Shown here: positions 34,644 through 44,874 of the stretch, piece after piece | Layout of the letters: every line of letters starts with the position of its first letter | Numbering within the stretch: the stretch's first letter is position 1 | Source of the DNA: Melampsora larici-populina 98AG31 | Lineage: Eukaryota; Basidiomycota; Pucciniomycetes; Pucciniales; Melampsoraceae | DNA: 59,032 nucleotides | Assembly (NCBI RefSeq): GCF_000204055.1 | Contig: NW_006768810.1 | Span: 44,395-103,426 of the forward strand | Reading direction: 5' to 3' | Program-made: the position numbers and the translations under genes | The notes under the pieces: generated by a model | What the model saw: only the letters and a program-made list of their open reading frames with translations | Database searches by the model: none | What the model was told of the DNA's origin: nothing

Positions 34644-35080
34644 TCAAACAGAGTGTGATGTCCCCCTTTGTCTTCAATCCATCTTCCTAAACATTCTCAA
34701 GACTGAGGATGTGGGTATTCCTTGAAAGGCGGTGCATGCACTAAGCCCCTCAAGATTGAGGGGCTTAATTAAGCTGAAGTGCCTGCGCACAGTTCAAGCT
34801 ACTCAACATATCTCTTTTATCCTCTTCTTCTTGACGATCTTTTCTACCCTTTCATCATCAAGCCACCATCCTATTCAATGGGGCCCTTTGAAGATACTGT
34901 GCATACTCAGCTGTAAATGCTCAGCAACCGTGATTCATATCAGCTCTTTGCCAAACCGTGCAGCACAACCTACCCATATTCCTACTAATATAAATACCTC
35001 AATATATCTATCCTCAAGGCAAGGTCAATCTAGAATTCACAAGTTAAATCTCTTCACTTATCATAGAACTCTGAAACATC
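34644..35080. promoter_or_regulatory. Divergent intergenic region with a perfect hairpin and a TATA box
   Basis: It separates the minus-strand gene at 34643 from the 27-exon gene at 35081. It contains TATAAATA at 34989-34996, 85 bases before the ATG, and a perfect inverted repeat at 34742-34767. Confidence 0.5.
34742..34767. repeat. Perfect inverted repeat, 12-base arms, 2-base loop
   Basis: TAAGCCCCTCAA and TTGAGGGGCTTA flank GA. It may be a cruciform, an operator-like site or a foldback remnant. Confidence 0.8.
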
Positions 35081-38000
35081 ATGTCGTCCACAGTATTGGA
35101 GCATCTCAAGGTAGACATTAATCATCGATCCATTCACATAATGTGTTGTTGACATCATCCTACTATCCAGCGCCTTGTAACCGACCTTCACACAGTTCAA
35201 GAGCGAAACTTCCAGAGCCTCAAAACCGATCTGAATAATCTTGAGGTCAGAATCCTTACTTCCTCACAAATGGCTTCATACACATCCTCAACATTACTGA
35301 CGTCGAAGTGCCGTAACAGTCAAAATATGAACTAACATTTCTACAGATCCAGGAGCGTCTCAAAGGTATTCAAAAGGGTAGCGCTCCCTTGGAGGTGAGG
35401 TCTTCATCCAACCTGAAACTGCTTGTATTTTTTCGTATGCTGAATCCTCTGCCGTTCATAAATTTCCAATCTTTCCGTGACAACAAAAGGTCATCGACAA
35501 TAATCAGGTAAAATTGAAAAAAAACAAAAATGATGTTTATCACCCAAGCTTATCATGTTTCTTTCACAGGTGTCGCATATGATAGACTCATTCCGGATTC
35601 CTGGACCCCTTTCTGAATCTAAGCTTATGAGCATACAAGAGAGTCTAGTCAGCTTGAATGCAAGGCTTGATGGCGAAATCAAAAGGAATGATCAACAGGA
35701 TGCGGTACTTTTCCTGGTACAATCTGGTCTTTCATTCGTTTATCTACTAAAATTACCGTTTTTGTTTCGTCAGGGACGTCAAAAGCTTGAACGTGACTTG
35801 GATAGCTTCAACACTCGAACGGAGAAGACATTCAAAACTTTCAATACAAACTTCCTCAATTTCGAATCCACCTGGACCGGTAAGCAAGAAGATGAGCTGA
35901 GAACCGTGAATAGTTGGTTTACACAATTGGAAAGTCAAATACATGCCGATCAAACTAAATATACCAAGCTTTGGCAAGACCAACTGGACACTTTGTCTCA
36001 CTTGAAAGACTGTGATGAGAAATTGGGCCAAGCAACTATATTGAATAAGAAGGTAAGCACCTTTTTCTTTCTGGACAGAGGTTGAGACTTGAGTGCTATA
36101 CTGATATTTTACTTTTTTAATGTCGGATATGTAGGACTCTTTGGCATCCTTCGAGCAGGTTCACCAAAAATTGAATGTGAGTAGCAACACATTAATGGAG
36201 GGGGGATCGTCACTGACCAGTCATCTGTTATGTATATGATGCATCCAAAATACAACAAGGCCCTTGAATTACTTATCGGTACATCTGATCAGCATATACT
36301 GGATCTACAAAATCGGGTCGAAGAACAAAATAACCAATTCAATCACAAGTCACAAGGCTGGGACGAGCATAAAGCCACTTCAATGGATAATCATTCATCT
36401 GTTGTCCGAAAGTTGGAAGACCTTAACGAACAGATTACTAAATACACTGAAATTCACAATTCATCGGAAACTTTGCTTTTAACTAGCAAAGATCATGAAG
36501 GGTATTCTAAAGTAGGTACTGAAACAAACATCTCCCCACTATCTTTAGGGCTAAAAAACATTTTTTCTTCAGCAACTGGTGGATCTTAGACAGCAAATCA
36601 CTGATCTGAGAGTGCTCGAGGAGACCCGTCAGGTACGCACGCTGAAGGAGTCGACTCCATGCTTTGATGATCTGCGTAGACAACTCATACCTTTTGTCTG
36701 AGTCAATTTACAGGTAGCACACTCTAATCAGAGCACTATTCTTCCCCATACCGTAAGTGAATGGGAATATTCCAAAGGGTTTTGTCCTTTACTGAGAGAA
36801 TAACACTACCTTTATTATACAGGAACATCAAAGCCTCATGGTACCCAACACCGTAAGTGCTTTGAGATTGCCAAAAGCCTTGTGGAATACCCATTCTAAC
36901 TACCTCCGACTTACAGGAACAGCTTCTTGAACCAATTCACGAGAAGATGAAGACCTTGGAATTGTTGATCAACCGCAACCAGGTACGCATTCTCATGGCT
37001 GCCTAAGCTTCAGGTTTCATCGTGGCTGACCTTTTCCTCTTTTGATCTGATGTCAATTTTGTCGACTTGTAGGCAACACTCTCTAATCAGAGCCTTATTG
37101 TACCCAACGTTGTAAGTCACTTACTTCAGAGCTCTAAAAACTTGTGAAGTACCTTTCTGAGGGTTCATCACCATTCCAGGAACCGCTTCTTGAACCGATT
37201 CACGAAAAGATGAAGGCCTTGGAGTCATTGATCCACTGCCGTCAGGTGCGCATGCTGAAAGAGGCCATAGTTTGATTCCTGGCTTAGTGAAATTACTTTT
37301 TTTGACACATTTTTTCAGGCAACTCACTCTGATCGGAGCCTCATTGTCACCGACACTGTATGTCACTTTGGAGCTCTAAAAGCTTTGCGGAGTACCCTGT
37401 CGAGGGCTTATCACTACCTCTGACTTACAGGAACGGTTGCTTGAACCAATCCACGAAAAGGTAAAGGCCTTGGAGTCCTTGATCCATGACAATCAGGTGC
37501 GCATTCTCAAGGATTACTTGGTTTTGACCTTGGCTTACCTCTTATTCTATTGATTTGATGTCAAATCTACAGGTAACACAATCTAATCAGAGCCTTATTG
37601 TCCCCAATACCGTAAGTGACTGGAGACCTTAAAAAGTGTTGCGCAATACCTTGTTGAGAGACCATCAGTACCTTCGTTATACAGGACGAGATTCTTGAGC
37701 CAGTTCACACAAAGATCAAGGCCTTGGAGTCCATGATCAGCAGCAATCAGGTGCGGATTCTCCAGGCTTCTTGAGTTTTCAGCTTTGTGACCTTATATTT
37801 TCTTCATATATTGTTGAATTTCAGGCAGCATGCTCCAAGGTTAATCAGAGCCTTATTTTACCCAACGTTGTAAGTCACTTTAACTCACTTCAGAGCTCTA
37901 AAAACTTGGTAGAGTACCTTGTGAGGGTTTATCACTACCATTGAATTGCAGGAACAGCTTCTTGAACCAATTCGGGAAAAGGTAAAGGCCTTGGAGTCGT

Positions 38001-40086
38001 TGATTAACTGCAACCAGGTACGCATGCTCAAGGCTTCTAGCGTTTTGCCATTGTCTTCCCTCTGATCCTGGTCTTCTGATGTCTATTATCAGGTAACAAC
38101 AACTCAATCCCATCAAAGATTCGCTGTCCGCAACACCGTAAGTCATTTGTGATCTTCAAAAGCTTTGTGGCATACAATTCTGAGGGTCTATGGATTTCAG
38201 AATGCCACGATGGAGAGAAACCCTTCAAGACAATTTAGCACTGAGTTTAGTGGCTCCAATACTTTGAGTGACTCCCCATCTGGCGACTCGATGGTGAGAT
38301 CACCACGTTCATCGTCCAGCACCAAAACATGCGTCCCAAACAATCTGCAGAAGAGGCGGGAACCAGTAGGTTCAACTTCATTTGATCGGCATTCATAATA
38401 AGCTGATCCCATGGGCTTTTTTAAATAGCAGCAAGACCAAGGTCGGCCGATCGTAGGGCTATCTTCAACAACGAACTCTTTGGCAAATGTCAGTCACCAA
38501 CCCTTGGATTCAATGGAAAATTGAACTGAAGCTGACTCAATTAACGTTTTGACATACAGCTGTGTGATCAAAGGTCCACTTCACAATCGGCCAGTAGCTC
38601 CAGACATAACTCGTCTACCACCAACATGGGACACACAGGAGGATTTCCTTCGGGTTCAAATGATACTCGGGGAGATATTACAAGGGTCAGCAAATTGAAT
38701 GATCTGCAAGCAAATGATTAACTCGAATACTGATTTGTTTTGATATCATTCAACGTAATCTAAGCTCGCAAGTCATAATTCTATGCGGACTCCAGGGCAT
38801 TTGTCAAGAGATAAGAACCCTTTCGAGACCCCCACTTTCAGTTCTCGCCGAAAGACAACAGCGACAACAGCCGCACCTAAGAGGCCAAGTAAATGGATAA
38901 GACCCGGGCAGGTTAATCGAGCTGAACCTAGATCAAGCCTGAGGCAACAGAGAGAAAATATGGAAGATGGGCTGAAGGACGACGATCAAAACTTGGTGAG
39001 TGGCTCCTGTAGTCCATCACACTTTGGTGAGCTGACTTTTGTGCCACTTAACATAGACAAGAGCTCTGCAGTATCACTTTCGACTTGTGGCAAATGTGGC
39101 CAGAAAGAAATTATCCTTCCCAAGGTCTCCAACGAAGGCCAATCTAGAAGCACTACCTGTCCTTTCTGGTTCAATACCCCTAGGCCCAGCGGCTCCTTTC
39201 GTTATAACCAACGCACAAGTATCTCAAACATGGGATGATGATGAAACCACTCCGGAAGGCTTCTCAGACTATTGTATCAGGAGATTGAGACAGTATGGTC
39301 TCCCATTTGTGGGATTGAGCTCTGCGTTTGAGCGTGAGGATCCAAACGCTTTAGAATGGAATGAACGAACTTTGGCTTTTTGCATAGACACGTTTCACCA
39401 TATGCTGACTGTTGCTGGGGAGTATGACCATTTCTTTGGAGTAGACCAGCCGGAGATTGATAACGATAGGGTGGAAGAACTGCTCAGGGTTCACTTTGAA
39501 TATCGCATCTCGAACAAACGCATGGACCAGAAAAAGGCTAATGCTATTCAAGACCACCAACAATACAATCGCCGGAGGCAACGGTGCAAAGGGGTACGAG
39601 CATTTTCCTACGTCTCTGCCTTTAGAAAGTGTTGCAGACTCATGGATTTTTTAACTGTAGTTGGCTCTGCGGCGGTTGGATGCTTGCCTCTCCGTTCCTA
39701 GTCTCCTTCCATACAAGGATTTGTTTAGGGATGAGCGCCTATGCTCGAGTGATGAATCTGACAATGATGTTCTTGAAGAAGATCGGGTCCGGCGCGTTCC
39801 AGTCTACCGTTCACGTGTAGGAACCATGTTGGTTGAGCATGTCGACAAAATGTATAGGCAACTCAGACAGGATGAAGCCCAGAAGAGAGCTGGAAGGAAA
39901 CCTGCGAAGCGTATAACATCGACAACAAAGCATGCAACGGACTCACAGAGGTGGCCAGTGGGTTTACCTTCAGATTGCGTGGATGAGTTATTTATGATCA
40001 AAATTGGAGCAAAGGCCGTGCGAGCACTCAAGTTGAGGGACCCAATCTTGCAGAATATTCCTGTGCTTGCAACTTCGAATGTATAA
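35081..40086 (+). CDS. 27-exon coiled-coil protein with repeated exon pairs and a C-terminal rust-family domain (1029 aa)
   Basis: I could build 27 exons: 35081-35110, 35171-35245, 35347-35394, 35490-35507, 35570-35704, 35774-36052, 36135-36176, 36260-36511, 36573-36632, twelve array exons within 36714-38137, then 38201-38365, 38429-38488, 38560-38685, 38765-38995, 39057-39593 and 39661-40086 (3090 bases). Every exon length is divisible by three and all introns are phase 0. Residues 1-515 are coiled coil. About 516-710 is Ser/Arg-rich and probably disordered. About 711-1029 is a globular domain beginning TRALQYHFRLVANVARKKLS, with DDDETTPEGFSDYCIRRLRQY, an acidic SSDESDNDVLEED and the basic RVRRVPVYRSRVGTM. 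From memory the last domain resembles a family expanded in rusts and other basidiomycetes; function unknown. No TM. One gene is favoured because phase 0 continuity never breaks, but a fusion of two genes near 38.2-39.0 kb cannot be excluded. Some sites are weak (GTCAG donors, AAG acceptors). Confidence 0.75.
36714..38137 (+). repeat. Array of tandemly duplicated exon pairs (unit about 255 bases)
   Basis: Short exons of type A (39-45 bases, QSNQSLIVPN-like) at 36714-36752, 37073-37111, 37319-37357, 37573-37611, 37825-37869 and 38093-38137 alternate with type B (66 bases, LLEPIHEKVKALESLI-like) at 36917-36982, 37180-37245, 37431-37496, 37685-37750 and 37952-38017. An extra 30-base exon at 36823-36852 (EHQSLMVPNT) looks like a shortened A. 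Introns between units are also alike, so the array grew by genomic duplication. One A (39) plus one B (66) encodes 35 residues, exactly five heptads. Confidence 0.85.
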
Positions 40087-41579
40087 AATCAATATTTCAT
40101 CTAGGATCAGCTCAACTTTGGGTTCATTTGGATCTTGTATACTGCTCTTTCTTATCTGAAATCTTAAGCTAATTTATTCTTGCGCAAGAAAGGGTCTTTT
40201 CAAGTGTTAGATCTGCTTGCGCTCAGGGGGTCACGTTTGTCAACAACCACAACTATTTTACAAACAACATATCATTTTTATGACTAAAATTCGCATGTGT
40301 GCTAAAATCTTCTCATGTTTGGCACTATGACATTTCCCTTTGTGTGGGCCTGGAGCGGTATTTCTTGTATTTCTTGGATTCATTTATCGTGAACAGAGAG
40401 AATGTGTTAAGCAAAGAGCTTTTAGATACGTACTTTTATTGTCATTGTCATTTCTTTCCATCTAATTATAATTTCAGCCCAACTTCAGGTTCATTTGAAT
40501 CTTGTGTACTGCTCTTTCTTATCTGAAATTGTAAGCTAATTTAACCTTGCGCAAGAAAAGAACTTTCCCAATGTGAGATCTGCCTGTGCTCAGGGGGAGC
40601 GCTCGGGAGGTCACGGTTGTCGACAACCGCGACGACTTTTCCTTGATTGATTGTAGCACTGTGCAGGCGAAAAACCTAGAATTTTGAATAGATCTCCCAA
40701 GGCTAAAGCACGACGCCAACTGCCCTGATATGATAGGATGGACAAACTAGATCAGAAGATCAAATCAAACAGCAATCAGTGTCAACAAATGAGAACCCAA
40801 TCTGTAATCTGATAAAGAAAGTCATCAATGAAACGGGTGAAGAAAGAAAAGAACCAACTGAAGTTTCAACCAGGAGCAAGGAAGAGTCAGAAATCGAGTA
40901 AATCCAAGGGGGAATATGGGTCACAAGCACAAAAAAGGAAAAAAATAGAAGCAGAGGCTGAGCAGCATCATTTGAGGGGAAGTTATTGTTGACTCAAGGT
41001 ACATCTTTTTGGACTAGATGAAGAATATGCTCAATGTGAATATAAAACCTCTTTCTCAATGAACAATTGGATCTTTTGAACACTGACTGAACTCAGCCAG
41101 GATCAAATCAGATAACTGGAATAACTTCTCTTGAGATGGAAACATTTATCTAGACTTAGGTTGACGACATATAAGATGAAGTTGTGACTATTGTGGATGA
41201 TGACACGCTGTTTACGATGGGAATAAGTTGACCAAGAGAAATAAAGAAATAAAGTAAATCAGTAAGACAGAATGCAAACATACAAAATAGGAACAAATGC
41301 TGAGCAGATTTTAACATTTGCATGTATGCACAACTTGCCACAGATCTTCTTGTACTTTGTGATTTGGGCTCATGTGTGGAAGTTGTGTACATTAAATGTG
41401 AAAGATGATTGATTTCTTTTAACAAAGTTTCTGTATGATAGCTGTGGTGGTCATATTGAATAGCTCCATGAAAGTCATTGAAAGAACCAGAAAGAAGTCT
41501 ACGCACACACCACGCGCAGCACATCACCATTCAATCAAGTAAAATAACACAGAATGGCCAAAAGGAGTGGAATTACATG
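40087..41579. other. Intergenic DNA between two convergent genes
   Basis: No gene seen. It holds a pair of direct repeats, each ending in a copy of the dispersed palindrome. Confidence 0.55.
40118..40632 (+). repeat. Two direct repeats of about 135-145 bases, each ending in the palindrome
   Basis: Copy one is about 40118-40250 and copy two about 40485-40632. Shared text includes TACTGCTCTTTCTTATCTGA, CTTGCGCAAGAAA and GCTCAGGGGG. Copy one ends in a decayed palindrome (40234-40249, CGTTTGTCAACAACCA). Copy two has the perfect core (40614-40629) flanked by GTCA and CGAC. Confidence 0.85.
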
Positions 41580-44500
41580 TCAGAAGTATGTTTTGTCATT
41601 CACCTTATAGTTTCTACACTTGGGAATGGAGATTTTTGTCATGTTACGTGAAATGGAATAGTCTGAGAAATCAAGGAAGAGAGCCTTGGCCAGATGATAT
41701 CGATTCAATTCTTGTGGAACCCATTCTTCAGTTGATTGAGTGACAGCGTTCAAGAAGCCAACTATATATGATTGTGTCCTTTTCCATATTGGCTCTGAGA
41801 TTGATTTGTTGGATTGAGCTAAGTGGCTCGTCACTAGTAAAAAATTCAAAGCCCGTAGAGGACTGAATACTCGTATATCAGTGGGATAGATCATTAAGCC
41901 CTTGACACCAGAACAGAGAAAGCCAACAAGTGCTGGTAGGTTACTGTACTCGACTTTAATTTGACTGCAAGCTTTTTGCAGATGTTCCAGGCCTGAAGTC
42001 AATAAATGAATTTCTTCAATGGATTGACTTGCTTTGATCATTTTTTTGGTTGCTTCAATGTCAGCCTTGATAGATGTAGATGCCCAGATACTAGCAAAGG
42101 TCTCGACCATTGTATAGATGATTGCAATCAATTTGTCGAGATCTTCAAGACACCCATCAGCAGCTTCAGCGCGCCTTGCTTCTATTTTCGCCCAACGGAG
42201 GGATGAAAGTGTTTTGTAGTGGTGCCAGCAGGAAAAAGCAGTCCGAGCCCCCCTAGACATTGATGAGACGTTGGGCAGGTCGGGGGCGCAATGCGGCTCC
42301 TCGGCATCCGATCCAATTAAGATAACGGCAGCCAGGACGTAGTGCATTCCACGCTTGATGAAATTGGCGCTAGGCATGCAAAAAAGTTTAAGTGTGTTCC
42401 AGAGAAAACGCTCATGTCTATAAATGGTTTCCGGAGGGTCCAATTTTGTGATGGCGTCAAAGTTGAAGATCTTGGGCTTATACCATAGTGTCTCCAGACT
42501 TGGAGTAAAAAGTTTCCGATCTACAGCGCAGTACAGGTCGTCAGTATTGAGAGATGTAAGGAACTTCAACACAATGCTAGCTTACTTTCTGGTTGTTCAC
42601 ACCACTGTCGGATACCCGGTTGTCCCAAGCTACTGAAGGTGACCGGCTGTCTCAGTAATTCGTCAGGATTGAAATCGGTACACGATCCTCGGATCAAGGT
42701 CCCTAATAAGACCTGTGTGGCCTTATGAATGTCAACGAGTTCAATGGGCTGAATGTTGTTTTTTTTGACTGATATACTTTCATACATGTCAATCTTTTGC
42801 ACCCAAAGGGGGCTTTTGGTAAGGGGTGGCATTTGAGAAGCGGCTGAGGCTTGATGAGTTGATGTACTGACGACAACGACTGATGGAGAAGGGTCATGCG
42901 ACACTGGTGAGTTTCGTCTACCTCTCTGTTCATGATCACTAGTAACACAGCATTGTAAGCTTCATATAACTAGCTGTCTCTGTTCTTTACTCACAATTGT
43001 AATCTTTTATGATTTGATACATCATCATTGCTAGTTGCATGTGCTTGCACTTGATCAGATATTGAATGGGGGTCGTCATCTTGCAAAGAGTTGAAGGTGG
43101 TTGATTGACCTATCACAAAAAGAGATATGTGAGCAATTTATAATTAGATTCTTTCAATGAAACAAAAAACCATAATGTCACCTGATTCTTTTGTTGAATG
43201 CATGTGAGTTGGTCCTTCAATCAAAAGTTGTGGGTAACGAGTTTTGAAGTGTGTGTTGTATGTGGTTTTGATGCTGGCTTGAAGGGAATCTGGCGTCTTT
43301 TGCAAGTCCAAATCAGTTTCATTGTTGCTGCGCGCCGAGTATACCAAGGGATAAGGGATAAGTGCGCCAATCAGCTGGGACTCGAGTGCATTTGATGAGT
43401 TTGAAGGTGTTTTGAAGCACATTGGTCCTTCGTCATCTGAAGCGGGGGTTGCACTTCGGGATACACGGATTGTACCGTACAATCTGGATCTAGTATGTTG
43501 ATGTTCGGAAATTGTTTGTTGTGATAAAGACTTTGGTGGGGCTGGAGATTTTGCCTCAGTATCTGAAGGGGGAGTAACACTTCTGGACACACGGACTGCA
43601 CCATACATTCTGGATGCAGTATGTCGACTTTTGCAGATTATCTGTTTGAGGTGTAATGATTGTTGAGAGTTACCCGATGATGAGGACTGATCTGTGGCCA
43701 TAACAGTATCAAGCCACCTAGACGAATTTGTGGAGCGGAACTTGTTTTGCAATTTTGAAGGAGTCGCAGGTGATTCAGGCTGAACTAAAGTGGTTGTGGA
43801 ACTCGGAGGGGAGACCAGATTGGGCGAGGGCACAGGAGTGTTGTTGGAATGAAGTACCGCCCTTTTGAGATGTTCGCGCAAAGTTTTTAACTTTCCTAAA
43901 GCTGCTTCCTCGCATATGTCATCCCAGCCATCATGCTCGCGTGCGTCCAGAATCCAATCGACAATGCCAAGAACTCCGAATTTTCCACGCCGGAGGTCAC
44001 CGCGTGCTATTATATCTGCGCCCATTACATTGAGAAATTCGGACTCGATGTTCTGCCACAGTTCGCCTTTGTTGTATTCCGAGGGGCATGGGAACTGACA
44101 AGGTTGTGTTATCTCGGAGGCGACGTAGTCGGAAGCTACACCAATGGGGATAGATGAAGGGAGGGGGTCCAATTCACGTATTTCCTGAATTGTTGCAACC
44201 CATTCAAGTGCAATCTCTTGTGAGTGTGATTCAGGGGAATCTACTCCTGGCGTTGACAATATTATCAAGTTTTCAGCTTGGTATTTCGGACTAGACGGAC
44301 AGATTTCGGGTGATGAATCGATTTTTGTCTTCTTGGTCCTGGAGTTGCGCATTGGTGATTGGGCGATATCATCCCATACTACTGGAGTGGGGTAAGGTGA
44401 TTTTTGCGTGGTTGCGGACAGACGCGCAGAGCGGCGGGGAATGTTGGCGATTACTCGCCCATCCTCTGGAGGTGTCCATTCACGCTTCCCATTCTGATTG

Positions 44501-44874
44501 GTTGAGTGTTGCAATTTTGGGTCTATTGCTTCACTCCGGGCTGAGTATGAAACTTCCGTCTTGTCAAGATACGAAGATGGGTCCAGGATTGAGTCATGGA
44601 TGTGCTTGGATGGTAAGAGTTCTTTGTGAATTGCTTTTTGTACAAAGACCAACAGATCAGTATATATATGATGGGTAGAAGAAATTGGAGCACTTAACAT
44701 ACCTGGAACCTCGATGGCAACTACGTTCCAAACCGCTTCTAACGCTGAATGCAAGGGATATGACATGGCCATACTGTGCAACCATACATCAACCACTTCG
44801 GCGACTTGACCCAGGTCCTCCAGATAACACTGCATCTTGGCTCGCACATTACAAGGATTAATTGGAGTCAGCAT
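41580..44874 (-). CDS. Rust-type orphan family, paralogue 3 (intact long form, 1010 aa)
   Basis: Model on the minus strand: exons 44874-44703, 44633-43182, 43109-42995, 42938-42586 and 42520-41580 (3033 bases), intron phases 1, 1, 2, 1. Domain order: N-terminal helical segment (DLGQVAEVVDVWLHSMAMSY); RRSARLSA near residue 125; one middle block at about 215-330 (IQEIRELDPLPSSIPIG through GKFGVLGIVDWILDAREH); a Ser/Thr-rich linker with two diverged RVSRS repeats; and a conserved C-terminal region from about residue 628 (KIDMYESISVKKNNIQP, then MHYVLAAVILIGSDA, CSGVKGLMIYP, NRYHLAKALFLDFSD). No TM or signal peptide is convincing. I start at the Met at 44874 because the paralogues align there; an upstream Met at 45126 would add a hydrophobic, poorly conserved stretch. 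The function is not known; RRSARLSA and the Ser/Pro linkers suggest a nuclear protein (inference). Confidence 0.8.

Noticed and set aside
44310..44678. 122-codon plus-strand frame opposite paralogue 3
   Set aside because: It is antisense to a conserved exon and to an intron, and the protein-level match among the paralogues is on the minus strand.
755..44874. Idea that the three-paralogue family is the homeodomain mating-type pair
   Set aside because: No homeodomain helix 3 signature (W-F-x-N-x-R) is present. The shared motif RRSARLSA is only a short basic patch.
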